Source: Bacteroidales bacterium | GTDB taxonomy: Bacteria; Bacteroidota; Bacteroidia; Bacteroidales; JAGONC01 | Reading direction: 5' to 3' | Assembly: GCA_028716265.1 (NCBI GenBank) | Contig: JAQUQD010000027.1 | Span: forward strand, 1 to 36,947 | Length of the DNA: 36,947 bases | Shown here: positions 9,101-18,500 of the stretch, one piece after another | How positions within the stretch are numbered: position 1 is the stretch's first letter | Layout: every line of letters begins with the position of its first letter | Position numbers and translations under genes: made by a program | The notes under the pieces: generated by a model | What the model saw: the letters and a program-made list of their open reading frames with translations, nothing else | The model's database searches: none | Told to the model about the DNA's origin: nothing

Positions 9101-9163
9101 GATATCTGATATCAGATTGCCGATTACCGATTTCAGATAGCTGATAGCTGGTTGCTGATTTGT
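9101..9163. repeat. Heptanucleotide-periodic array, nine units beginning GAT/GGT
   Basis: The stretch divides without gaps into nine 7-bp units: GATATCT, GATATCA, GATTGCC, GATTACC, GATTTCA, GATAGCT, GATAGCT, GGTTGCT, GATTTGT. Eight start with GAT. It begins one base after the purF-type stop codon and runs into the last codons of the convergent HIT gene. It also contains a perfect 14-bp palindrome, ATCTGATATCAGAT (9104-9117). Confidence 0.75.
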
Positions 9164-9534
9164 CGGGCAGTTTCGGTGAATTCCTCGGGTGTGAAAGCAA
9201 GTAAAGGCTTTTTGAAGTCGATGTCATTATTGTCGTTTGTGGGGATCAGGTGAATATGGGCATGGGGGACATCGAGCCCCACCACCACCAGACTAACCCT
9301 CTTGCATTCGATAACTTTCCCGATGGCAATGCCAATTTTTTTGGCAAAAGCAAAAAAATCCTTGTACAACTGGTCTTCCATATCGAAGATGTAGTCGATC
9401 TCTTTTTTGGGAACAATCAGGGTATGGCCTTTTACCAGTGGATGGATGTCGAGGAAAGCAAAGAACTGATCATTTTCGGCGACCTTATAGCTGGGAATTT
9501 CTCCGCTTGCTATTCTTGAAAAGATGGTACTCAT
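9133..9534 (-). CDS. HIT-family (histidine triad) nucleotide-binding protein
   Basis: A 133-residue cytoplasmic protein with the histidine triad PHAHIHLIP (about 97-105), the catalytic H-x-H-x-H motif of HINT-like phosphoramidases and nucleotide hydrolases. The N-terminal MSTIFSRIASGEIPSYKV and FLDIHPLVKGHTLIVPK are characteristic of the family, and the length is normal. Family members act on AMP-linked phosphoramidates or dinucleotides; the physiological substrate is rarely known. It lies 28 bp downstream of greA on the same strand and is probably co-transcribed. Its last seven codons (NQLSAI and stop) fall inside a heptanucleotide repeat array, so the array supplies this protein's C-terminus. 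Confidence 0.92.
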   Translation of the reverse strand: MSTIFSRIASGEIPSYKVAENDQFFAFLDIHPLVKGHTLIVPKKEIDYIFDMEDQLYKDFFAFAKKIGIAIGKVIECKRVSLVVVGLDVPHAHIHLIPTNDNNDIDFKKPLLAFTPEEFTETARQISNQLSAI

Positions 9535-9562
9535 GGGATGAGGATTTTAAAATGATACGGAG

Positions 9563-10042
9563 TTAACGTGAAATCTCAATGATCTCAAAGGGTAATATGC
9601 CTGCAGGTACATGGATCTCAGCAATCTCACCCACTGTTTTTCCGAGCAATCCCCTGGCGATGGGGGAGCTTACCGAAAGTTTACCGGTCTTGAGATTGGC
9701 TTCTTTTTCCGGGACCAGCGTGTAGGTCATCACCGCATTATTCTTGAGGTTTTTGATTTTTACGGTTGAAAGCAGCAGCACTTTGGAGCTGTCCAGTCTG
9801 GTCTCATCCAGGATGCGTGCATGACGGATCTCCTCCTGCAGTTTGGCAATTTTCATTTCGAGCATTCCCTGGGCATCCTTTGCAGCGTCATATTCCGCAT
9901 TTTCGGAAAGGTCGCCTTTGTCTCTGGCTTCGGCTATCTGACGGGAAATTGCAGGACGTTCGACAGAGATCATGTGTTCCAGTTCTGCTTTCAGCTTGTC
10001 CAGTCCTTCCTGGGTATAATACTTCACCTGTTTCATATCCAC
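9563..10042 (-). CDS. greA: Transcription elongation factor GreA
   Basis: A 159-residue protein with the two GreA domains. The N-terminal coiled-coil hairpin (residues 5-78) has the tip acidic loop GDLSENAEYDAAK, which reaches the RNA polymerase active site. The C-terminal FKBP-like domain includes SPIARGLLGKTVGE. It stimulates RNA polymerase to cleave backtracked transcripts. Length is standard. The start may be Met1 or Met3 (10042 or 10036). First gene of a probable greA-HIT operon, with a good promoter in the 93-bp gap upstream. Confidence 0.95.
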   Translation of the reverse strand: MDMKQVKYYTQEGLDKLKAELEHMISVERPAISRQIAEARDKGDLSENAEYDAAKDAQGMLEMKIAKLQEEIRHARILDETRLDSSKVLLLSTVKIKNLKNNAVMTYTLVPEKEANLKTGKLSVSSPIARGLLGKTVGEIAEIHVPAGILPFEIIEISR

Positions 10043-10103
10043 GTGTTTGACGATGTATAAAAAGCAAACTGGAAAGTCACTTCCTCAGAAACTTCCCAGT
10101 ATG

Positions 10104-10119
10104 CGAAGTTACAAAATTA
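10104..10119 (-). promoter_or_regulatory. Candidate promoter for greA with two adjoining -7-like elements
   Basis: On the minus strand the sequence reads TAATTTTGTAACTTCG: TAATTTTG (10112-10119) directly followed by TAACTTCG (10104-10111). Either fits TAnnTTTG/TAnnTTCG. The same composite arrangement, TAATTTTGTAnnTTCGCA, occurs before the T9SS gene at 31391. Confidence 0.5.
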
Positions 10120-10135
10120 ATCCTCAGATGGTTCT

Positions 10136-11194
10136 CTAAAAACTTATGCCGGCACCGATACGGTGAACGCCATCGAACGGTTCGGTATCGGTGTACGAAT
10201 AATCGACATAGAATTTAGTATTGGAATCTTTGCTGAGTGGCACCTGGACGGTGAAGCCTGCGCTGGGTCCTGTAAAAACAGTAGTGCGGTCGGTATCTTC
10301 CGTGATCCCGTCTTCATAGGTATATCCACCCCTGAGCATCAAGTAATCCTTCAGGGAGAATTCCAAGCCGGCCGAGATCTGGTCCTTTGTAAATGCATTG
10401 GAAACAAAGTTGGCAGCAAGAGTCAGCCGGTAGTTGCCCGTGAAGTTGATGTCGTAGGCAGCGCCGATGTTCAGCTGTGAGGGCAGCTGATAGCTTGCAG
10501 CACGTTGTTCAACTGTGAACTGGCTTTCCTGTCCGGGTAGAAGCGTGCGGATGGCGAGCCCGTCCCCGGAGAATTTCATGGTTGGGCCCCAGTTTCTCAG
10601 AGTGATCCCAAAATGGATGTTGTCGGTTTCCCCTGTCACATATTGAACACCCGCGTCTATGGCAAAGCCCATTGCCGATATGTCGGAAATGCTTTCGGAT
10701 ACCAGTTTTATCTGCAAGCCCCCGTAAATGCTGTTGGAAAACATCCGGGAGTAGGACAGGGCAAAATTCAGCAAACTGGGCGAGAAGTTACCGATGCCTC
10801 CTTCCGGCAGGTCAACGGTAGTGATGGGTATGTCGCCAAACGACATCGACATAACACTCAGGCCGAGAACACCGGATTCTCCAATCTTCTGGGTCAATCC
10901 AAAGGTGTAGATATTGATGTCGGAGCCTCTCAGCCAGTTGGTATGGCCAAAGGTGATATCCGTCTTGTTGATGAAGGCGGTTCCAGCAATATTGCTGAAC
11001 ATACTTTCCACTCCCCTGACGTTTGCGGTATTCACCCCGCCCCATCCGGAGCTCCTCGCCCACGGGTTGATCAGTAATTCAGAAGCTCCGGCCTCCCCTG
11101 ATCTGTCCTTGTTTCCGCCGAACGTCGAAATCACAGGCGCAATCATCAACCAGGAGATCAAAACAACAGGAATATATCTTAGCATCTGTTTCAT
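10136..11194 (-). CDS. PorV/PorQ-family outer-membrane beta-barrel protein
   Basis: A 352-residue exported protein. The N-terminus is a signal peptide (MKQMLRYIPVVLISWLMIA...), followed by GASELLINPWARSSGWGG and VRGVESMFSNIAG, which match the conserved start of PorV/PorQ proteins, where the mature chain opens with a small-residue-rich segment and an N-P/A-G pair. The rest is alternating amphipathic strand sequence ending in aromatic Phe (RIGAGISF), as in outer-membrane barrels. PorV of the T9SS shuttles cargo from the translocon to the attachment complex; paralogues are frequent and mostly uncharacterised. It lies 54 bp downstream of a T9SS cargo gene and probably shares its transcript. It could be a dedicated carrier for that cargo or simply a structural barrel. 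Confidence 0.85.
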   Translation of the reverse strand: MKQMLRYIPVVLISWLMIAPVISTFGGNKDRSGEAGASELLINPWARSSGWGGVNTANVRGVESMFSNIAGTAFINKTDITFGHTNWLRGSDINIYTFGLTQKIGESGVLGLSVMSMSFGDIPITTVDLPEGGIGNFSPSLLNFALSYSRMFSNSIYGGLQIKLVSESISDISAMGFAIDAGVQYVTGETDNIHFGITLRNWGPTMKFSGDGLAIRTLLPGQESQFTVEQRAASYQLPSQLNIGAAYDINFTGNYRLTLAANFVSNAFTKDQISAGLEFSLKDYLMLRGGYTYEDGITEDTDRTTVFTGPSAGFTVQVPLSKDSNTKFYVDYSYTDTEPFDGVHRIGAGISF

Positions 11195-11248
11195 TGTTGA
11201 GAGATTTTCAGTTTTACAATATCATTTGTCATTTTTCTCTGTCAGGGA

Positions 11249-14200
11249 TTAGAAAGCATTCAAATCGACCGGTCGCAGCGACCCAAACCATTTGAGGATC
11301 CGTTCGCCAACGCCGTCAGCTTTGACATAAACAAGGTAGATTCCGCTCGCAACAGGAATACCGGCATAGTTCTTCAGATCCCAGTCGACCGATGTTTTGG
11401 AGTCATCCTTGGTGAACTGACGGATGAGGGTTCCACTCATGGTATAGATCGAGATCGAGCATCGCTGGGGCAGGTTGGTGATCTTCACACGGTTGTCCAG
11501 CTGATTGGTCTCATAGGGAGAATACCCGTAATAGGGATTGGGGACGATGTTGATAAGATCCAGATCTGTTTTTGCTTTTTCCACATTGTCGGTCACCGTG
11601 GCGAATCCTTCCGTGTTGAACTCGTAGGCCGGATAGAAATTATTGTATGTAATGTCGGGATCCGGAATAAAATAGGACGAATCGGGGTAATAGACCGTGT
11701 CGGCCAGCGGTGTGGAGAAGTACTGGCTGTAGGGCTTGGTTATTCGGATCTTGATTTTGGCGTCATTGGAGAACCATGGTTCGCCATCCACAGCCAAGGG
11801 AATGCCAACCCACATGCAGGAGGAATAAATGATGGCCTTGCCGACCTGGTTGTAGTTGATCGGGATCTCTTCCCGGATCCGTTTCCCCGCATCATACGCC
11901 GGCATGTCAAATTGCCGGAGGTAGGTGCCACTTTCAGCATATTTATTATATGTATGGGCAAACACATATACATAATGTTTGCCTCCGAAGATGGCTCTGG
12001 TATTCAACGGATCGGTAAAATCCCAGACGGTAGAGGTGGGATTCCATAGCATGTCGCGGCCGTTTTCCTTGACCAGCCATGAATCTTCGCTGAACGCGAT
12101 GTTGAGTCTTTCCCCGGTCTCGATGTTGATTGCATAACCGGGGAACCAGCCCATACCGGTAGCGCTGATGTAGTTTGGATCGTCGGGGTTGTCGCTGGCT
12201 TCGGTTACTCCGGCGGGGGTTGGCTTGCCGTCTTTATCCACCGAACGGCCAGACCGGGTATCAAACTGTACTGCACCACCTTCAGCCAGCTTCGGGTCCG
12301 GGCACATTTCAATGACCGGGCTGCGTGTCCATTTCGATTTATCCGCAGTGAGGACGATATCGACACTGGCCACATCATAGATATTCATGGTCAGTTTTGA
12401 CTGGTTTGATACCTTGCCGCCTCCAAAAGCCGGTCCGGCCAAGTTTTGTGAGTTGGATGCGCACAGTCCGTAGGGAGCCCAGGTCCCGCTCAGCACGGTC
12501 TCATAGTTTGCATCGGGATCGAACGCTCTCCCCTCAGGGGTACCATCGATTCCGACGTAAAGGTTCCAGTCGTTGTAGGCGGCGTTGTCCGGGTCGGTGA
12601 ACTCGCCGGACCGGATCCAGTTCTGGGCCCATGGATTGTCATCGTCGGGTACGCCACTGAGCCACCTGCGTGAACTGTCGGCATAAATGATCGTACTGCC
12701 CTGCAGTCCACTGTTTGCTTCCAGTACAGCGTATACATCGTTCTGGTCGGGATCCTGGCCGACCTTGAATGTTCCGGGCGGGTATTTTTGATGAATGGTG
12801 ATGGAAAAACCGAGATCCAGGAACAGCTGTTCATTATTATAAGAAATGTTCGTGTCCGAGATGTAGGTCTTGTTATTCACCACATCGACCAGGCGCCACT
12901 TGGCGATGTATGTTGAAGTTGTATCGCCGGTTGTATTTGGATCACCTGTAATATCATAGACCTTCATATAATACAGGGAATCGAATTCCACCCGGTATGT
13001 ACCGGATTTGACATTCAGCGGATCGATGATCCTGACTAGGATGGGCCCTGCATTGGTCTCATACTCAGGTTGATAGTTGATGGGATAGGTCTTGGTTCCG
13101 TAGATGTTCCCGCTGGTGGAATCGGCCCAGTCCAACGGTGGTTGGGCCAGGATCTTGTCGATGCTTTCCTGTGTAAGTTCCAGGACATTACCGCCATTTC
13201 CCTGTCCTGCCAAACGGGTGATCCTGGGAATATCACCATAATCAGCCTGTGTCGAGATCGTCCCAACAGTCTTGTGCGGGATACCTGTGTACACCTTGAT
13301 GTTTTTCCTTCCGGCCAGGTAAGGTTCTTTCTGCCCATCCAATCCGATGATCGGAGGCTGCTGAGCCCCGGGGTCCTGGCTGTAGATCATGTATTGGTTG
13401 AAACCATAGGCCAAGGCGAGGAAATAATATTGTTTATGGTTGACAAAACGGTCACCGCTGAAGGCATCCTTGGTCAGTACAAAGGTATGGCTGATCCCGA
13501 GATCGGCTCCATTGACCTCCTCCACGGGGACATTCCCGCCGAGCGCCTGGTCGTAGTAATAATTGACGAGTTGGCCGATCCCGTTTCTCACATCGCACTG
13601 GAACACCGGGCGGGCAAGGTCGGGATTTTTAAGATCTGCCACTGAGACACTGGAATTGGCCAGCTGAAATACCTGGTATCCTTCAAAGTTATAGGTGGAA
13701 TCGTACCTGTCCGCTCCGTGGAGATCATCGGGACTTTTGATGTTCGGATCGATCTCTTTATAGCTTTCATTGAAGTTGTTACCCGCATCGTTGGACCTAC
13801 GGTTGGTGATATAGAAGATCAGTGTCTGGTCGAGTTCGCGGATGGTAAGATCCGGTGCGTTGGGGCCGTTGACGACCTGGAAGCAATTGTCGAACAATGA
13901 CTGGCATTTGTCGTCGGTCACCCTCAGTAAAGCGACGGATGCTTCTGGTCCTCCGGAGGCCGCCCTTGCCCAGGGTATACCTACGGTGATGTAGTTCACC
14001 GCTCCGGGTTCGAGTTTGAAGGGACCTGCCGACTGCATGAACCTTCTGTCGTATGGGTTGTTGCCTGCCGTGACCTCTGTCCAGTAAACGTCTCCGTTGG
14101 GAGGATTGCCCTTTGTTCCCCAGAAGCATGGATCGGAATCACCGGGAAACATGAAGTCGCAATCAGGTCCGTAGGCCCCTGATGATATATGTGCATTACC

Positions 14201-15565
14201 TCCATACGTCATCTTGGTTCCATCTTTCCAGATACCCCTCAGGAAATTGTAGTATTGGGGGGCGTAATCCGGGTCGGTCATGTATTCAGCTACGCCCGAG
14301 TTGTTATGATACACAAAGCGGCGCATCCCGAACCGTTCGTTATCCACGATGCCGTCGCCGAAGTTCACGCCGTTCAGGGCCATCTGGTCCAGTGTATCGG
14401 GGCTTGTCACCAGTGCGCAGTTACCCTCGAAGGCTGGGTTGTCTTTCCCGTCAGGATCCATGTAAGGGCCCTGGAAGAAGTCAACTCCGATGGCCGGCGG
14501 TTGGCTCCCGTATGCCCAGGCTTGTCCTGAACCATCCACGGAGGTTCCGTTGTAGCAATATCCCAGTCCCCTGTCCACATCGCATCCCACATAGTCATCC
14601 TTCGCATAACCAAGGTCGGTGTCCACCCACTGGCTGAAATAGGTATCCCTCAGCACGAAGGTTGACCGGTTGATGATCTCGTAGCTGTAGAAGGTCATAT
14701 TGTTGATCTCGTCGTTCGTGGTGAAACCAAAAGCCTGGCCTCGAATCTCCATCCCGATGGGATCCCCTTCGGTTTCCGTATGGATGTTCCCCTTGTCGTT
14801 GAACACCCACCATAGTGTCTGGTCTCCCTTGATTACCTGGTCGGCAAGGATACCGATTCCTTCCATCGGAGGCAGTGAGCTTTTGCAGAGCACGTTTCCG
14901 ACATCGTAGTAGGGATAGTCCCCTGAATAGGGATCATAATTCCCATCTCCGTCGCGGTCATAGAAGGGTGCCAGGTAATAGCTTTGGTTTCTGGAAACAT
15001 CGCCATGGGCAGGCCAGTCGATGATCGATGTGGGAATGCTGTAATCGGGGTAATCGCTTTTGGCATCCCACCAGGCTAGGAACTGGTCGATCTCAGCACG
15101 CGTGATGGGAAACAATCTGTCGTACTGAGTGCAGATATCTTCCGTGATAGAAGCCGTTCCATCCACTGTCAGAGGACCGGGCCAGTAGTCGTTCCCACCA
15201 CCAAAGTCAGGTCCCTGCCGATAACGGATAGCAGCCAGCTTGAGCTGATCGTTCACGTCGATGCCCCCGATCCAGAGGGAGGCTGAGAACATCGACATTT
15301 TACCTGATTTCTTTGGGATCTCGTAATCTGCATCCTCAAAATTCCACCACATGTCGCCCCCGGTATTGATCCTGGTCCTGACATTATTGATATCCAAATA
15401 TTTAAAACCTGCTCCCGGCAAACATCCTGCTGCTGTCGATTTGAGTTTGGCTGCTTTAGCCTTTCCTTCCGGCACCGGTACTTTGTCGGCAAAACTGTAT
15501 TCGGTCACCAGGAACAGACCAAACAGCGTGACTAAAGCATATCGAAGTATATTTTTCATATTCAT
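11249..15565 (-). CDS. Giant surface protein with T9SS type A C-terminal sorting domain
   Basis: A 1438-residue exported protein. The start is placed at 15565 (MNMKNILRYALVTLFGLFLV, a signal peptide; 15559 also possible); the frame extends 31 codons further into the upstream gene but without signal-peptide character. Early segments LDINNVRTRINTGGDMWW and SLWIGGIDVNDQLKLAAIRYRQ are typical of a large Bacteroidota family of unknown function. YDRDGDGNYDPYSGDYP is a calcium-loop-like acidic segment. I recognise no catalytic domain. The C-terminal 90 residues (IVPNPYYGYSPYETNQLDNRVKITNLP ... ISIYTMSGTLIRQF ... GIPVASGIYLVYVKA) form a T9SS sorting domain, followed by a family-typical tail ending RPVDLNAF. 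It would be secreted through the outer membrane and anchored or released. It sits between the TonB receptor and PorV-like genes. Confidence 0.85.
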   Translation of the reverse strand: MNMKNILRYALVTLFGLFLVTEYSFADKVPVPEGKAKAAKLKSTAAGCLPGAGFKYLDINNVRTRINTGGDMWWNFEDADYEIPKKSGKMSMFSASLWIGGIDVNDQLKLAAIRYRQGPDFGGGNDYWPGPLTVDGTASITEDICTQYDRLFPITRAEIDQFLAWWDAKSDYPDYSIPTSIIDWPAHGDVSRNQSYYLAPFYDRDGDGNYDPYSGDYPYYDVGNVLCKSSLPPMEGIGILADQVIKGDQTLWWVFNDKGNIHTETEGDPIGMEIRGQAFGFTTNDEINNMTFYSYEIINRSTFVLRDTYFSQWVDTDLGYAKDDYVGCDVDRGLGYCYNGTSVDGSGQAWAYGSQPPAIGVDFFQGPYMDPDGKDNPAFEGNCALVTSPDTLDQMALNGVNFGDGIVDNERFGMRRFVYHNNSGVAEYMTDPDYAPQYYNFLRGIWKDGTKMTYGGNAHISSGAYGPDCDFMFPGDSDPCFWGTKGNPPNGDVYWTEVTAGNNPYDRRFMQSAGPFKLEPGAVNYITVGIPWARAASGGPEASVALLRVTDDKCQSLFDNCFQVVNGPNAPDLTIRELDQTLIFYITNRRSNDAGNNFNESYKEIDPNIKSPDDLHGADRYDSTYNFEGYQVFQLANSSVSVADLKNPDLARPVFQCDVRNGIGQLVNYYYDQALGGNVPVEEVNGADLGISHTFVLTKDAFSGDRFVNHKQYYFLALAYGFNQYMIYSQDPGAQQPPIIGLDGQKEPYLAGRKNIKVYTGIPHKTVGTISTQADYGDIPRITRLAGQGNGGNVLELTQESIDKILAQPPLDWADSTSGNIYGTKTYPINYQPEYETNAGPILVRIIDPLNVKSGTYRVEFDSLYYMKVYDITGDPNTTGDTTSTYIAKWRLVDVVNNKTYISDTNISYNNEQLFLDLGFSITIHQKYPPGTFKVGQDPDQNDVYAVLEANSGLQGSTIIYADSSRRWLSGVPDDDNPWAQNWIRSGEFTDPDNAAYNDWNLYVGIDGTPEGRAFDPDANYETVLSGTWAPYGLCASNSQNLAGPAFGGGKVSNQSKLTMNIYDVASVDIVLTADKSKWTRSPVIEMCPDPKLAEGGAVQFDTRSGRSVDKDGKPTPAGVTEASDNPDDPNYISATGMGWFPGYAINIETGERLNIAFSEDSWLVKENGRDMLWNPTSTVWDFTDPLNTRAIFGGKHYVYVFAHTYNKYAESGTYLRQFDMPAYDAGKRIREEIPINYNQVGKAIIYSSCMWVGIPLAVDGEPWFSNDAKIKIRITKPYSQYFSTPLADTVYYPDSSYFIPDPDITYNNFYPAYEFNTEGFATVTDNVEKAKTDLDLINIVPNPYYGYSPYETNQLDNRVKITNLPQRCSISIYTMSGTLIRQFTKDDSKTSVDWDLKNYAGIPVASGIYLVYVKADGVGERILKWFGSLRPVDLNAF

Positions 15566-15593
15566 GCGAATTTTAAAATTTCGTTCAATACAA

Positions 15594-18500
15594 TTAGAAG
15601 TTAAAGATGATCCCGAACCGAATCTTGCGGGGAGAGCTATAGTTACCGGGCCGGTCAAGGGCCAGCTCGTACAATTCCCTGTAGGAGTCCGGATTCAGCT
15701 GCTGGTTGATCTGGGTCTGCCATTCGTCGGCTGCCAGATAACCATCGTCATCGGGATTTCCGGTGGCCGGATAGACTGTAAGGATATTTTTGGCGTCAAG
15801 TACATTGAGTAACTGGAAATAGACATTCAAATAAGAATAGTGCCGGTTGTCCCCTTTGCCCATTGCGATTTTGATATCCCGGTCAATCCTGGCATCGATC
15901 CTGAATGCCCAGGGGAGGCGTGATCCGTTGAGCGATCCCTGGATGACCAGGTCGTTCTGGACAAGGGCGGGATAGATCTCTGAGGACCGTGTGTAGGGCG
16001 TTCCTGATCCGCCGAACAGGGTGAGGTTGATACCCGTTCCTTCCAGCCATTTGATATTCCTGACCTTGTCGGAATCTTTTGGCTGTTTGCGGGAGACCGG
16101 TCCATTGTATTCTGGTCCTTCTCCCCAGCGGTAATCGAACGATAGGTTGATCCTGTGGCGCTGATCGATGTCGAGGGGATTCAGTGTACGGAGGTTGGGC
16201 TGTCCGGAACGGATGAAAGCCTGCGCAGTTTCAGGATTCGAGCCCGTACCGTCGGCAAACTGGAGGGTATAGCTGGCCCTGACGCGGGCGTTACCCGTAC
16301 GTCTCAGGTCATAGGTCACCGTCAGGCCTTTGATCGTACCGAAGTCTATGTTATTATATGAATAGTAAGTGGAAGGGTATGCTCCCGAAAAACGGTAGCT
16401 CTGGATCTTGTCCCTGACTTCCCTGTAAAAGGCTGAGATATTCAGTGAGGAGGTGGGCCCCAGTTTTTGCTGGAAACCAAGTTCATAGTCGATGGTCTTC
16501 TCCGGACGCAGGTTTGGGTTGTTGATGGTGGGGTTTCCCCTGACCTCCCAGTAATAATAATCGGTGGGGGTAGAGAAGAAATTGCTCGTGGGCCGCTGGG
16601 TTAGAATATCATAATGGGCATAGAACAATGCTTCGTCGGAGATTGGGAATGAAAAAGCGATGCGCGGCATGAAGTTCAGCGCGGGATCATAATCTTCAAA
16701 AGCTTCCGCCTGGATGGATTTGTCATCCGGGTTGACCAGGTATGGGGAAACGCCGTTACCGGCATCCAGTTCCGCTTCGGGATCAACGACTTCAATCCCC
16801 TTGGCATTGTACCACACTCCTTCATTGCGATACCCCATGATCTTGGTAGGATTGCTTACATTATCCACATAAACGACATAGTCCCCGCCCATGTTGGAAG
16901 GATGAGCCCCCAGGTCATTGACCTCCTTGACCGACTTTGTCGGGTAGAGGACATATTCGTCTTTGAGAACTTTCTGGTTCGCGTCGAACCGGTCAACACG
17001 CAATCCGACGTTGAAGATCAGATCCTTGAAGGCAAAGACATCCTGTATGTAGCCGGCCATGTAAATGGGTTCATACGCCCCGATGGCCCGGGTGAAGTTC
17101 CCCTTGTCATCTTTCTGCGTGAAAAAGTCCTCAAAGCTGGGTTTATCCTCCAGTTTATTCCCGTAGGCATCATATCCGTAATACGCTACGATCTGGTCAC
17201 CTTCATTGAGCAGTTCATCCGGGCTGAACATTTCGATATTGAGTCCGTCGGGGAGTGTTGCCTGGTGATGGACCCCGTCTTTGTCATAGTAATAGAGAGT
17301 ATGTGTATCGACATCATAGGAATCCACGTCGATCCAGTCCAGGCCATCAACCTGGAGACCAAGGACCTGCCGGAGCTGTTTGTCGAAATAGAACTGGGAA
17401 TTGGCGTCATACTTACGGTAATAATTGATGGTATCCTGGAACACTCCATCGACGAATACCGGTTGAGGATTTGCCAGGTCAAGTTCACGGATGTGCCAGT
17501 TGGTGGTCTGGTACATTTTTGCCCAGAACTGTGTCGGGGCGACGTTGTATCCACTGGACGAGCGTTGCTGGTACTGGATGCCAAACTGAAGGGCATGGTT
17601 ACCGATATCGGCAGAAGCCATCAGGTCGATGCCAATCTGCTCTGAATCATTTTTTCCATAATTTGTTTGCAGCGTACCGGGGCTGGCCCAGAGCCCGTAG
17701 ATGTTATCGGGTCCTCTCCCGTTGAGGATCCCGCCTTCACTCAGGATGACATCATTGCGGTTCCGAATGCTTTCATGCATCTCATAATACTGGCTTGTAT
17801 AGTTCGACAGGATAGGATTGGCCAGTCCGGGAGTATACGAATAGAGGGTGTCCTGCCAGTTGTTCATAAGATATCCCCACAACCCCGCGACAGAGTCATA
17901 TTCGAGCGTAGGAGTATAGTTTCTGGTCTTGTAGGTAGTGAATTTACCGATATAGCCATAACTGAACATGTCATCCCGATGGTCTGGATCCTCCGTAACC
18001 GAATAATTTTTAGTATAGTCGGCCTGGATCGTATAGAATACATTTTTGATGGCCGAAGTACTTTCTTTATCCGTAGGAAAGCGTTGAGTGAATTTTCCAA
18101 ACACGCGCCATGTATTTCCGTAGGAGTGGCTGTTCTTGTCGTAATTGGTCAGCGAATTACCGAAGCTGTAGTTCCGTAAGTCATACATCGAGTAGTTGCC
18201 TCCGAAGGAAAGATCGATGGTGGGAGAAGTCCGAACGTCGATCTTTCCGGATACGTTGATCTGATAGTTAGAGGAGTTCAGCGACGAGTTGATTTCTTCC
18301 ACGTCGGTCATGCGTAAAAAGTCAGTGTTGTAATAGGTTCCCGATCCGGTTCCCGTGGGGCGAAGCGGTGATTGTTCCAGGGCGGCCAGCACATCGTCCT
18401 TCACTTTGTACAGATCCGTGGCTGATGGCCTGCCATCCTGATTGTAGATAAATTCACCCGCGATGAAATAGCCCAGCAGGGAGACCGGGTTAGTGGGGTC

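Noticed and set aside
9101-9163. CRISPR array
   Set aside because: The repeats are 7 bp and contiguous, without spacers, and no cas gene is present.
15566-15658. Upstream extension of the giant T9SS cargo overlapping the TonB receptor gene
   Set aside because: The extension has no signal-peptide features, whereas the Met at 15565 starts a good one.
16902-17645. 247-codon plus-strand frame inside the TonB receptor
   Set aside because: Antisense shadow of the barrel region with no domain features.
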